A DNA stretch of 16,706 bases from Thiobacillus sp. (lineage in GTDB: Bacteria; Pseudomonadota; Gammaproteobacteria; Burkholderiales; Thiobacillaceae), in the NCBI RefSeq assembly GCF_024708915.1, contig NZ_JANJXQ010000141.1, positions 1 through 16,706 on the forward strand, read 5' to 3'. The translations under genes and the position numbers were made by a program. Below, in pieces: positions 1 to 6,667 of this stretch. Within the stretch, counting starts at the first letter, position 1. The number at the start of each line of letters is the position of its first letter. Below the pieces are notes generated by a model. That model had not been told where the DNA came from, made no database searches, and saw only the letters and a list, made by a program, of their open reading frames with translations.

Positions 1-1698
1 GCCGGTGCGCGCATGCTTGCAGCGGGCGGCAACGCCATCGATGCCGCGGCTGCGGTGCAGTTCGCGCTGAATGTGGTCGAACCGCAGTCGTCCGGCATCG
101 GCGGCGGCGGCTTCATGCTGATCCATCTTGCAAAAACCGGCGAGACCTTCTTTGTCGACTCGCGCGAGCGCGCGCCGATCGCAGCCAGCCCCGGCATGTT
201 CTCCCCTGGGGGCCAGCCCATGCCATTTCCGCTCGTCTCGACCAGCGGCCTCGCTGTCGGCGTGCCCGGCACGCTGCGCGGCATCGACACCACGCTCGCA
301 CGCTGGGGCACGATGACGCTGGCGGACACGCTCGCGCCAGCGATCGGGCTTGCCGAGCACGGCTTTCGCGTCAACCGCTTCCTTGCCGCCGACATCGCCA
401 ACGATGGCGGCCGCACGCTGATCCATCCCGAGACCGCAGCGATCTTCCGGCCGGGCGGCGTAGCGCTGGCCGAGGGCGATTGGCTGGTGCAGCCTGACCT
501 CGCCAGAACCTTCAAGCGCATCGCCGCCGAGGGGGCGGATGCTTTCTACCGGGGCCCGCTGGCGGAAGCGCTCGTCGAAGCCCAGCGACGCACACGCAGC
601 GAACTGGGCGCCGCCGGCGCGGGGCGCATGACGCTCGCGGATCTCAGCAGCTACCAGGCGGCCATCCGCTCGCCGTTGTATGGCCGCTACCGGGGCTGGA
701 CGCTCGCAACGATGCCGCCGCCCTCATCCGGGGGAATCACGGTGCTGCAGATGCTCGGCCTGCTGGAACACTTTCCGGTCGGGGATGCCTCGCAGGGCTA
801 CGGCTTCGGCAGTCCGAAGACGCTGCACGTGATGATCGAGGCCATGCGCCTGGGTTTTGCCGACCGCGAGATGTGGAGCGGCGACGACGACAGCGCGACG
901 GTACCGCAGCGCGCCCTGCTGCATCCTGGGTATGTGGCGACGCGCGCAGCGCGGATCCAGCCCGACCGCCGCATGGACACGCCGCTGGCCGGCGATCTCC
1001 TGCCCCGGGACAACAAGGCCCGGGGACCGCAGCGCATGCCACGTGCCAAGCAGGAAAGCCCGCACACGACCCACTTTTCGATCATTGACCGCTGGGGCAA
1101 CGTGGTGAGCCACACCAGCACCATCGAGTTCACCTGGGGGTCGGGCATTACCGTTCCGGGCTACGGTTTCCTGCTGAACAACGAGCTGACCGACTTCAAT
1201 TTCGTGCCCGCTTCCGACCCTGCCAGCGGCAATCCTGGCGCCAACGACGCCGCACCGGGAAAGCGCCCGCGCTCCAGCATGGCGCCGATGCTGCTGCTCA
1301 AGGACGGCCGGCCGGTTGCCGCCTATGGCTCGCCCGGCGGCGCAACGATCATCAACTCCGTGTTCAGCGTCACGCTCAATCTGATCGACCACGGCATGTC
1401 TCTGCAGCAGGCCATCGATGCAGCCCGCCTTTCGGTAACCCACGCGACCGGCAAGATCGACTGCGAAGGCGGCGCGCCCTTCATGCAACCCGGTTTCAGC
1501 ATTGCGGCCCAGGACGCCTTGCGCACGCTTGGGCATCCCGCACCCGGCGCGGCGGGGGCCAATGGATGCAAGGAGGCAATCGGTTCGGTGCAGGCCGTCG
1601 CCATTGACCTCGCGACCGGCGCGCAGCACGGCGCCGCGGACCCGCGCCGCGAAGGAACCGTGATCCGGGTGAGACCGGCGGCCACAGCAGGACGGTAG
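1..1698 (+). CDS. ggt: Gamma-glutamyltransferase, 5' truncated by the window
   Basis: Gamma-glutamyltransferase hydrolyses or transfers the gamma-glutamyl group of glutathione; in Gram-negatives it is usually periplasmic. The frame is open from base 1, and the first in-frame ATG at 13 lies inside the family's conserved early block (AAGGNAIDAAAAVQFALNVV, then EPQSSGIGGGGFM), so the true start and any signal peptide are missing. Counting from that ATG, the autoprocessing site TTHF is at residues 352-355; by homology its first Thr becomes the N-terminal nucleophile of the small subunit. NNELTDF, RPRSSMAP and GSPGG follow, as expected for the gamma-glutamyl pocket. The stop is TAG at 1696. It is the only plus-strand gene and converges on the minus-strand operon 53 bp away, so I see no functional link to the thiocyanate/Sox genes. 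Family assignment is very secure. Confidence 0.95.
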   Translation, partial: AGARMLAAGGNAIDAAAAVQFALNVVEPQSSGIGGGGFMLIHLAKTGETFFVDSRERAPIAASPGMFSPGGQPMPFPLVSTSGLAVGVPGTLRGIDTTLARWGTMTLADTLAPAIGLAEHGFRVNRFLAADIANDGGRTLIHPETAAIFRPGGVALAEGDWLVQPDLARTFKRIAAEGADAFYRGPLAEALVEAQRRTRSELGAAGAGRMTLADLSSYQAAIRSPLYGRYRGWTLATMPPPSSGGITVLQMLGLLEHFPVGDASQGYGFGSPKTLHVMIEAMRLGFADREMWSGDDDSATVPQRALLHPGYVATRAARIQPDRRMDTPLAGDLLPRDNKARGPQRMPRAKQESPHTTHFSIIDRWGNVVSHTSTIEFTWGSGITVPGYGFLLNNELTDFNFVPASDPASGNPGANDAAPGKRPRSSMAPMLLLKDGRPVAAYGSPGGATIINSVFSVTLNLIDHGMSLQQAIDAARLSVTHATGKIDCEGGAPFMQPGFSIAAQDALRTLGHPAPGAAGANGCKEAIGSVQAVAIDLATGAQHGAADPRREGTVIRVRPAATAGR

Positions 1699-1751
1699 GG
1701 CTGCGCGCCCCGGCGCCGCCCGTGCTTGCTTCTAGAACACGCGCATGGCGA

Positions 1752-2297
1752 TCACCTGGCCGGGGTGACGGACGGCGGACGGTATTGCATGGCCTGACCC
1801 GATCCGTCCATCTCCCCCGCCTTGAGCGGCGGCCGCGGCGGCGGCGTGGCGTAGAACACCTTGTCCTTGTCGTCGCCCTTGATCCCCTGGCGCTGGCTGC
1901 GCTTGAACGGATGATTCATCAACACCAGCCCGTCCTGCTGTGCCGCCTCGCGCTGCGCGATGTCCAGGTCGCCGGCGGCCTGCCCGTCCCACGGCATGAC
2001 GTAGTAGGCGGGCGCCTCGCGGTCCGGCAGCTGCAGCCACAGATAGATCGCCTCGCCGTCCTTCGGCCGCACCGCCAGCACCACCGCCTCCCTGGCCTGG
2101 GAGAAATATTCCTGATCGATCGGTTTGGGCCGGGACAGCAGCTGATTGAAAAGGTACAGCGCCAGGCCGACCGAAGCCGCCAGATAAAGCAGCGCGGTCA
2201 GGCGGAAGATGTGGCTGCTGGTGGTCCGCAGCGAAAACAGGGCGTAGCCCAGGGACACGATGAGATAGGCGACCAGCAGGGCGAGCAGGGTGTTCAT
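1752..2297 (-). CDS. Unknown two-helix membrane protein, third gene of the ExbB/ExbD-like trio
   Basis: A 181-residue protein I do not recognise. It begins MNTLLALLVAYLIVSLGYAL and has two predicted transmembrane helices (about residues 3-22 and 32-52), then a soluble part of about 125 residues. The soluble part is rich in charged residues, contains a short beta-like stretch (AIYLWLQLPDREAPAYYVMP, 83-102), and ends in a Pro-rich tail (PPPRPPLKAG, RPPSVTP). Its ATG overlaps the TGA of the ExbD-like gene in an ATGA (2294-2297), so the two are probably translationally coupled and work together. It is the last gene of the minus-strand series and converges on ggt. A longer open frame continues upstream through the ExbD-like gene in another register; I rejected that start because of the coupled ATGA and the clean hydrophobic N-terminus. 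Function unknown; an accessory subunit of the proton-driven complex is an inference from position. Confidence 0.8.
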   Translation of the reverse strand: MNTLLALLVAYLIVSLGYALFSLRTTSSHIFRLTALLYLAASVGLALYLFNQLLSRPKPIDQEYFSQAREAVVLAVRPKDGEAIYLWLQLPDREAPAYYVMPWDGQAAGDLDIAQREAAQQDGLVLMNHPFKRSQRQGIKGDDKDKVFYATPPPRPPLKAGEMDGSGQAMQYRPPSVTPAR

Positions 2298-2947
2298 TTG
2301 TAGGCATCGAAGTTGTAGCCGCCGGGCGCGTCGGTGCGCAGGGCCTTCGGCGCGGCGTTGACGCTGGACGCAAGCAGTTCGCCCTGGTCGTCCAGCTTGA
2401 AGCGGAACACGGTGCGCTCCTCGCCCGGCTTGTTCAGGACCACATCGGACACCAGTATCTGCCGGCTTACGCGCGAGCTGCCGCTCGGCTTGATGGTGGA
2501 CACCAGAACCTTGACCTTGAGCGGCCAGACGTTGGCGCGGTTGAAATACATGTGCAGGTTGACGGCGTATTCGCCTGCCGGGATGTCGCGCGAAAAGGCG
2601 TTCTCGTAGTTCAGGTTGGAGGCGTCGTTGCGGAAGCCGATATCGTCCCGCAGCAGGTTGAAGACCTGGCCGCCGAGGTTGGAGTAGCCGACGGCAACGT
2701 CGCCCGGAGCCTGCACCCAGAGGTCGACGTCGGCGTCGATGCGATCGTCCCAGCGCGCTTCCACGATCACGTTGCCGGGCGCCGACACTTCCTTGCTCTC
2801 TTCCTGCTTTTGCTTGGGCGGATTGATGTGCGGCAGCATGATGACGACCAGCGATACGAACCCGAGCAGCGCGAGGGTGATGACGTCGCGGAAAACGACG
2901 TCGGAATCGTCCTCGGCTTCGGCATCGAACGAAAAATGCTTGCTCAT
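2294..2947 (-). CDS. ExbD-like membrane-anchored protein with an atypical periplasmic beta domain
   Basis: A 217-residue protein with a short acidic cytoplasmic start, one transmembrane helix (about 21-40, DVITLALLGFVSLVVIML) and a periplasmic domain from about residue 57. Asp21 at the start of the helix (VVFRDVITLALLGF) sits where ExbD/TolR have their proton-carrying Asp in VPxxDVMLVLL, which is the main reason for the ExbD-like call. The periplasmic part is not the usual ExbD/TolR domain: it contains DADVDLWVQAPGD (71-83), GGQVFNLLRDD (92-102) and PAGEYAVNLHMYF (123-135). These resemble the DxDLWV...Y...GG...PGxYxV pattern of DUF2135/YfaP-type beta-sandwich domains. The gene follows the ExbB-like gene by 9 bp and overlaps the next gene by 4 bp. 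ExbD-like is likely from anchor and context; the domain comparison is by eye. Confidence 0.72.
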   Translation of the reverse strand: MSKHFSFDAEAEDDSDVVFRDVITLALLGFVSLVVIMLPHINPPKQKQEESKEVSAPGNVIVEARWDDRIDADVDLWVQAPGDVAVGYSNLGGQVFNLLRDDIGFRNDASNLNYENAFSRDIPAGEYAVNLHMYFNRANVWPLKVKVLVSTIKPSGSSRVSRQILVSDVVLNKPGEERTVFRFKLDDQGELLASSVNAAPKALRTDAPGGYNFDAYK

Positions 2948-2956
2948 CGCGAACGG

Positions 2957-3556
2957 CTATTGCGGGTCTGCCGATTCCAGGATGGCGGCAACCAGGTTGA
3001 CCACCCCGGTACGCAACATGGTGTAGTTGGCGTTCAGCCACAGGTTGGTGATGGCGCCCACCAGGGTCGTGTAGAGCGCAACGCCCATGCCGTTGGTGAG
3101 CGCGCCCACCAGCTTGCCGACCTGGGCCGCATCGCCCACGGCATTGGCCGGAATGTTGGTCAGCACCATGATGAAGCCGATCACCGTGCCGAGCAGGCCC
3201 AGCATGACCAGGCTGGACGAGATGTACTTGACGAAGGAGATGCGCGCAAACAGCTTGATCTCGAACGCTTCCTTCACGCTTTCACGGTCGGCCTGCCGGC
3301 TCTTGTCGGCAAACTCCTTGAGCTTGCCCTTGTCGCCGCGCTTGACGTAATTGAGTTCGCGGCTCGTCTTCCAGACGCGAAACCCGCACAGCACCATGCC
3401 GTACAGGAACAGGCCGGAGATCACGTACACGATGTAGGAGCTGTCGCCCAGAAAAACGGGCTCGACCATGCCGTTCATATGGAACACCCACAGAATGGCG
3501 AAGCCCACCACGTTCAAGGCCAGCCAGCGGTAGAACAGCAGGTAGTCCCATTTCAT
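2957..3556 (-). CDS. MotA/TolQ/ExbB-family proton channel protein
   Basis: A 199-residue inner-membrane protein with four predicted helices: about 11-28, 41-59, 112-134 and 152-175, with a charged cytoplasmic segment (64-108) between the second and third. The last two helices carry the family signature: SSLVMLGLLGTVIGFIMVL (114-132) and GALTNGMGVALYTTLVGAIT (151-170). Such proteins form the pentameric ring that, with an ExbD/TolR dimer, converts proton flow into mechanical work. It is not a close copy of the canonical ExbB at 9902-10654: it is shorter and has an extra N-terminal helix. GAGG-type ribosome binding site (GAGGAA) lies 8 bases before the ATG. The gap to the soxK-like gene is 148 bp, so it may belong to the same long transcript or have its own promoter. 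Partner: the ExbD-like gene 9 bp downstream. Confidence 0.85.
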   Translation of the reverse strand: MKWDYLLFYRWLALNVVGFAILWVFHMNGMVEPVFLGDSSYIVYVISGLFLYGMVLCGFRVWKTSRELNYVKRGDKGKLKEFADKSRQADRESVKEAFEIKLFARISFVKYISSSLVMLGLLGTVIGFIMVLTNIPANAVGDAAQVGKLVGALTNGMGVALYTTLVGAITNLWLNANYTMLRTGVVNLVAAILESADPQ

Positions 3557-3704
3557 TCTTGTAATTCCTCAGGCAACGGCAGCGGTTTGCCTTTCACGAG
3601 CAGGCCCGGTGCCGTTCGGGCCCACACGCAAGTCGATACCATCGAGGCGCGTCAGGCTGCATCCCGTGCCATGCGGCCCTGTCCGCTGGCGCAGGGAAGC
3701 CGTC
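3557..3704. other. Intergenic gap between soxK-like and ExbB-like genes
   Basis: This 148-bp gap is the largest within the sox-to-ExbB stretch. It holds a GC-rich inverted repeat, GGCCCG (3603-3608) and CGGGCC (3617-3622) with an 8-base loop, but no T-run follows in the minus-strand direction, so it is not a classical intrinsic terminator. A ribosome binding site for the ExbB-like gene lies at its left end. I see no convincing sigma-70 promoter. It may mark a boundary between two transcription units or a processing site. Confidence 0.4.
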
Positions 3705-4034
3705 TCAATGATCGACGGTGAGCGGGTAGCCGAGCTGGGCCATGCCGAGAAACGCCTGTTCGCTGGCTGTCGCGGCATACTTGATCACGGCCGCGCTATC
3801 CTGTTTTTTGGCGGCGTCCTGGGCCTGGGCCAGGGCGCCGGCTGCCGTCGTCCACAGCGCGCTCTTGCTCTTCGCCAGGTCGACGACGAACACCGCATTC
3901 GCCAGCGCCTGCGCTGCATCGGCCGTCAACGCCGCGCCGGCCGCGTTTTCGGCCGCGTGCGCAGCGGGGCCCGCGACGCCGAGCAGCACGCTTCCCGCGG
4001 CCAATATCCGGACTGCAACCCGAAATACATTCAT
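3705..4034 (-). CDS. soxK: SoxXA-binding protein, SoxK-like
   Basis: A 109-residue exported protein. The signal peptide is about residues 1-28 (hydrophobic core ILAAGSVLLGVAGPAAHA). The mature part is small, Ala/Lys/Gln-rich and almost certainly helical; its ending (WTTAAGALAQAQDAAKKQD, then AATASEQAFLGMAQLGYPL) follows the pattern of SoxXA-binding proteins (SoxK/SAXB), small proteins that bind the SoxXA cytochrome in some sulfur oxidisers. It has no cysteine and no heme motif. The ATG at 4034 was chosen because AAGGAG lies 7 bases upstream and the signal peptide starts there; an upstream ATG at 4085 would run back into soxA. It follows soxA by 47 bp in the order X-A-K, the strongest support for the assignment. 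The sequence match is by eye on a low-complexity protein, so confidence is moderate. Confidence 0.72.
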   Translation of the reverse strand: MNVFRVAVRILAAGSVLLGVAGPAAHAAENAAGAALTADAAQALANAVFVVDLAKSKSALWTTAAGALAQAQDAAKKQDSAAVIKYAATASEQAFLGMAQLGYPLTVDH

Positions 4035-4081
4035 CCCTGTTCTCCTTGAATATGTGGACAGCATCTGTCGCGCGCTGCGGA

Positions 4082-4915
4082 TCATTTCCTGAATACCGAT
4101 GCCTGCAGCGGCAGGCCGTTGCTCAGGTAGCTGTGGTAGTACTCGAGGTTGTTGTATTCCTCGCCGCCGATTTCAAGCGGTACCAGGCGCACCATCTGGT
4201 TGCACGCGGCATACCGGCGCTGCAGGGTGAACAGCGTGTAGTCGCCGCCGCGGAACGCCGGCCAGTGGGTGGCCTGGCCGGGCACCATCGACAGATATTC
4301 GGTGCGCAGGACGTTGCCGACGTTGCTGATGTGGCAGCCCGCGCAGGAGAAGTTCAGCTGGCCGCGGCGCTGGTGGAAGAAGCGCTTGCCTGCCTCATAG
4401 GCTGCCAGGGCGTCCTGGCCTTCCACTTTGACGTTCATCTTCATGCCGTCGGACAGAGTGCGGGCATAGGCCGTCAGCAGCCCCATGGTGTTCATGTCAC
4501 TGTGCTTGTAGGCTGTCTCGCCGTTGGCCGTGCGGCACTGGTTGAGCGCCATTTCGAAGGTCACCACCTTTTTGCTGGCGGCATCGAACATCGGGTAGTT
4601 GCCGACGACATTCTTGCCGCCGCGCGGGAAGCAGTCGGCGTAGCGCTTGCCGTTCTTGAACGGGGTTTCCCACAGCTTGGCGCCTTTCTCGATTTCGCCG
4701 ACGTACGGCGGGAAGCTCATGACGGCGTCGTATTGTTCTTTAGCGTCGGGGCTGAAGGCCAGCGCACCGTACACGTAATCCTCGAACTTGATTTCGGGGT
4801 ACTTTTTCTGCACCGCCTTCACCACGTTCAGGCGGTCGTCTTCCGGCGCGGCCTGAGCATTCGCGGCTACCGCGAGCCATCCCAGGCAGGACAGGATCCA
4901 GATCAGTTGCTTCAT
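4082..4915 (-). CDS. soxA: SoxA, c-type cytochrome subunit of SoxXA (one CxxCH heme)
   Basis: SoxA is the catalytic subunit of the periplasmic L-cysteine S-thiosulfotransferase SoxXA, which links a sulfur substrate to the SoxYZ carrier. The 277-residue protein has a Sec signal (about 1-22, ends ANAQA). There is one heme motif, CAGCH, at 181-185. Cys95 (YADCFPRGG) and Cys127 (NQCRTANGE) are in the N-terminal lobe; with no second CxxCH they probably form a disulfide, as in mono-heme SoxA. Cys238 in LQRRYAACNQMVR is the expected heme ligand and active-site (persulfide) cysteine. AGGAG lies 6 bases before the ATG. It sits 37 bp behind soxX and 47 bp before the soxK-like gene. No soxYZ, soxB or soxCD is present here, so the usual SoxYZ partner would have to be encoded elsewhere. 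Confidence 0.95.
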   Translation of the reverse strand: MKQLIWILSCLGWLAVAANAQAAPEDDRLNVVKAVQKKYPEIKFEDYVYGALAFSPDAKEQYDAVMSFPPYVGEIEKGAKLWETPFKNGKRYADCFPRGGKNVVGNYPMFDAASKKVVTFEMALNQCRTANGETAYKHSDMNTMGLLTAYARTLSDGMKMNVKVEGQDALAAYEAGKRFFHQRRGQLNFSCAGCHISNVGNVLRTEYLSMVPGQATHWPAFRGGDYTLFTLQRRYAACNQMVRLVPLEIGGEEYNNLEYYHSYLSNGLPLQASVFRK

Positions 4916-4952
4916 TTTTCTCTCCTACGGTGTCGATAATGAATACGCGCCA

Positions 4953-5321
4953 TTACAGCCCGTAGATGTAATCCACGACTTTGTTGATCTCGTCGTCATT
5001 CAGGATCTTGTGTTTGCCGAAGGGGGGCATCAGGGTGTCGGCGTTGGCTTTCGATGCATCCCAAACCTGGGCGTAGAGCTTCGTGCGATCCGGAAAGCGT
5101 TCCTTCATGCTGATCAGCGGCGGCGCGATGTTGGTGCTGGTGACGGCTTTCGCATCGCCGGGAATGGCATGGCACGCCAGGCAATTGCCCATGCGGTTGT
5201 CGAAAGCCAGCTCCTGCCCGGTGGGCGCCTTGGGTGCGTCCGCGCGTACCGCCTGCGCGAATCCGACCAGCAGAATCAGGCATGCGCCAGCGGCGCGGAT
5301 GCTCGTGGGAAATGGATACAT
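4953..5321 (-). CDS. soxX: SoxX, mono-heme cytochrome c subunit of SoxXA
   Basis: SoxX is the small electron-accepting subunit of the SoxXA cytochrome in the periplasm. The protein is 122 residues with a Sec signal peptide (about 1-28, AQAVRADA). Its single c-type heme is at CLACH (47-51), with Met98 in the LMPPFGKHKIL loop as the likely distal axial ligand; that loop and the ending DDEINKVVDYIYGL are typical of SoxX. An AAGGAAGAG ribosome binding site lies just before the ATG. It is encoded 39 bp after the pentapeptide-repeat gene and 37 bp before soxA. Position downstream of thiocyanate dehydrogenase makes it a plausible electron acceptor for that enzyme, which is inference. Confidence 0.95.
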   Translation of the reverse strand: MYPFPTSIRAAGACLILLVGFAQAVRADAPKAPTGQELAFDNRMGNCLACHAIPGDAKAVTSTNIAPPLISMKERFPDRTKLYAQVWDASKANADTLMPPFGKHKILNDDEINKVVDYIYGL

Positions 5322-5360
5322 GTCTCTTCCTTGGGGTTATCCGGGCGTCGCCGCCCGGGT

Positions 5361-6017
5361 TTATTGAAAAACGCACGGTCCCGGTTTCAGGTCCGGGCAG
5401 GTCGTGCTGGCATCGGTCTGCATTCCCGACACTTCCGCTTCGCTGAAATCGGCCGCATGCAGATTGGCGCCCAGAAAATTCGTGTCCGCCATGTCGGCGA
5501 ACAGGAAACGGGCCTCGTACAAATCCGCGTCCTTGAAATTTGCGCCGTGCAGATTGGCGCCTTCCAGGTCGGCGCGCTCCATCAGGGCGCCGCTGAAATC
5601 GACCCCGCTCAGATTGGCCTGGGTGAAGCTGGTGCGGTTGGCGTTCACCCCGGCAAGATTGCTGCCGTGCAGATCGGCGCCGCTCATGACCGTGCCGCCG
5701 ATCACCGCCCCGCTCAGGTCGACGCCGGCCAGGCGGGCCTTGAACAGATTGGCGCCGATCAGGAAGGCGCCGCGCAGATCGGCGCGCGACAGGTCGGCCC
5801 CCTGCAGATCGGCGCCGAGAAGGTTTTGCCCCGCCAGATCGACGCCCGTCAGATCGCAGCCGACGCAGCTGTTGGTGGCAACCAGGCGGTCGCGGTTTTC
5901 CGTCTGCGCCGCGCCCGGCTGGGCATGGGCCGCGCCTACCGCAAGCGCGGCCATTGAGCCAAGCGTCGCGCGGACCAGGGCCGCCCGCAGCGACAGTAGA
6001 AAATCGGCTCGGCTCAT
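5361..6017 (-). CDS. Exported pentapeptide-repeat protein with four cysteines
   Basis: A 218-residue protein with an N-terminal signal (about 1-32, ending AAHAQ). Residues 55-195 are an unbroken run of roughly 28 A(D/N)LxG-type pentapeptides (GADLQGADLSRADLRGAFL and so on), which fold into a right-handed four-sided beta-helix. Just before the helix is CVGC (51-54, TNSCVGCDLTG), and two more cysteines are in the tail (C207, C215, TTCPDLKPGPC). The CVGC pair is not a heme motif because no His follows; a disulfide or metal site capping the helix is possible. GAGGAG lies 8 bases before the ATG. It lies 39 bp ahead of soxX, inside the operon. No known role in sulfur oxidation; a scaffold or docking protein for the periplasmic enzymes is speculation from context. 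Confidence 0.88.
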   Translation of the reverse strand: MSRADFLLSLRAALVRATLGSMAALAVGAAHAQPGAAQTENRDRLVATNSCVGCDLTGVDLAGQNLLGADLQGADLSRADLRGAFLIGANLFKARLAGVDLSGAVIGGTVMSGADLHGSNLAGVNANRTSFTQANLSGVDFSGALMERADLEGANLHGANFKDADLYEARFLFADMADTNFLGANLHAADFSEAEVSGMQTDASTTCPDLKPGPCVFQ

Positions 6018-6145
6018 CGCATACGCTCCTCGGTTATTCCGTCTTCAAATCGCCGCCGTGCCGGGGTGGCCAGCACCGGAGAAACGATCGCAGACGGATC
6101 CGTTTCGCCGGCAGCCGCCCGGCACCGCGGCCTCTCCGCGTCCGC
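6018..6145. other. Intergenic gap upstream of the pentapeptide-repeat gene
   Basis: This 128-bp gap separates the copper-protein gene from the pentapeptide-repeat gene. It is GC-rich with several short GC inverted repeats, including the palindrome CGGATCCG, and a GAGGAG ribosome binding site at its left end. I found no sigma-54 element with correct spacing, no clear sigma-70 promoter and no T-run that would make a terminator. Confidence 0.35.
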
Positions 6146-6589
6146 TTATTTTTCGTCCAGCGAAAAACGGGTCTGCAGCGGCCGTTCGCCCTGCATGGTG
6201 ACCGTCAGCACCATCTTCGTCCCTTTGCCGGGCTTGATACGCGCGTCCCTGGCGGCCAGTTCGTTGCTGGCGGCCGGCGTCAGATTCACCGAGACCGTGC
6301 CGTTTGCGTCGATCAGGCGCAACGTGGCCTTGGCCCCCGTGGTCGGCTGCGGCACATCGCCGTGGTCGGTGACCCAGACGTGCGCTTCGCCGCCTTTTAC
6401 CGCCAGTTCGAAGTGGTACATCTCCGCCATGCGCACCATGCCGCCGTGGGCGCCCTTGATGGTGGCCAGATAGTCGTTGCTGTGCGCCCACGCCAGCAGC
6501 GGCAGGCTCAACAAAGCCATCAGGAATATGCCGGCCAGCCGGTGCGCCGCATATGCCAAATGACTCGGATTCAGAATGCTGATATTCAT
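6146..6589 (-). CDS. Small exported His/Met-rich protein, probable periplasmic copper chaperone
   Basis: A 147-residue protein with a long signal peptide (1-35, core LAGIFLMALLSLPLLAWA). If cleaved at the good AWA site, the mature protein begins with His36 (HSNDYLATIKGAHGGMVRMA). His48, Met51, Met54, Met57, His59, His70 and His76 lie in the first 41 mature residues, and a beta-rich domain follows (ELAVKGGEAHVWVTDHGDVP, then TGAKATLRLIDANG). This AHGGxxxxAxxYHFEL...VxVTDH pattern occurs in small periplasmic proteins next to metal-handling genes. An N-terminal His plus a nearby His suggests a CopC-like copper site. AAGGAG lies 6 bases before the chosen ATG; an earlier ATG at 6622 would lie almost at the tcdh terminator hairpin. 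Role as copper donor to the neighbouring copper enzyme is inference. Confidence 0.75.
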   Translation of the reverse strand: MNISILNPSHLAYAAHRLAGIFLMALLSLPLLAWAHSNDYLATIKGAHGGMVRMAEMYHFELAVKGGEAHVWVTDHGDVPQPTTGAKATLRLIDANGTVSVNLTPAASNELAARDARIKPGKGTKMVLTVTMQGERPLQTRFSLDEK

Positions 6590-6626
6590 TTGCTTCTCCT
6601 TGCTGCATCGCTGATGCATCACAGTG

Positions 6627-6657
6627 AAAAACCGCCGGCAGCGGAGGCTGCCGGCGG
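6627..6657 (-). terminator. Intrinsic terminator directly after the thiocyanate dehydrogenase gene
   Basis: A perfect 11-bp GC-rich stem (6632-6642 with 6647-6657) closes a 4-base loop, and on the minus strand it is followed by five T (A at 6627-6631). It starts 11 bases beyond the tcdh stop and only 38 bp before the next ATG, leaving almost no room for a new promoter. It therefore most likely works as a partial terminator or 3'-end stabiliser within the operon, giving more of the upstream two genes than of the sox genes. Confidence 0.85.
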
Positions 6658-6667
6658 AACAACCCGA

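Noticed and set aside
1752..3041. A single 429-residue minus-strand protein
   Set aside because: Its first 248 residues are an out-of-frame reading of the ExbD-like and ExbB-like genes; the real start is the coupled ATG at 2297.
3657..3671. Sigma-54-like TGGCACGGGATGC on the minus strand after the soxK-like gene
   Set aside because: GG and GC are only 8 bases apart instead of 10, so sigma-54 would not recognise it.
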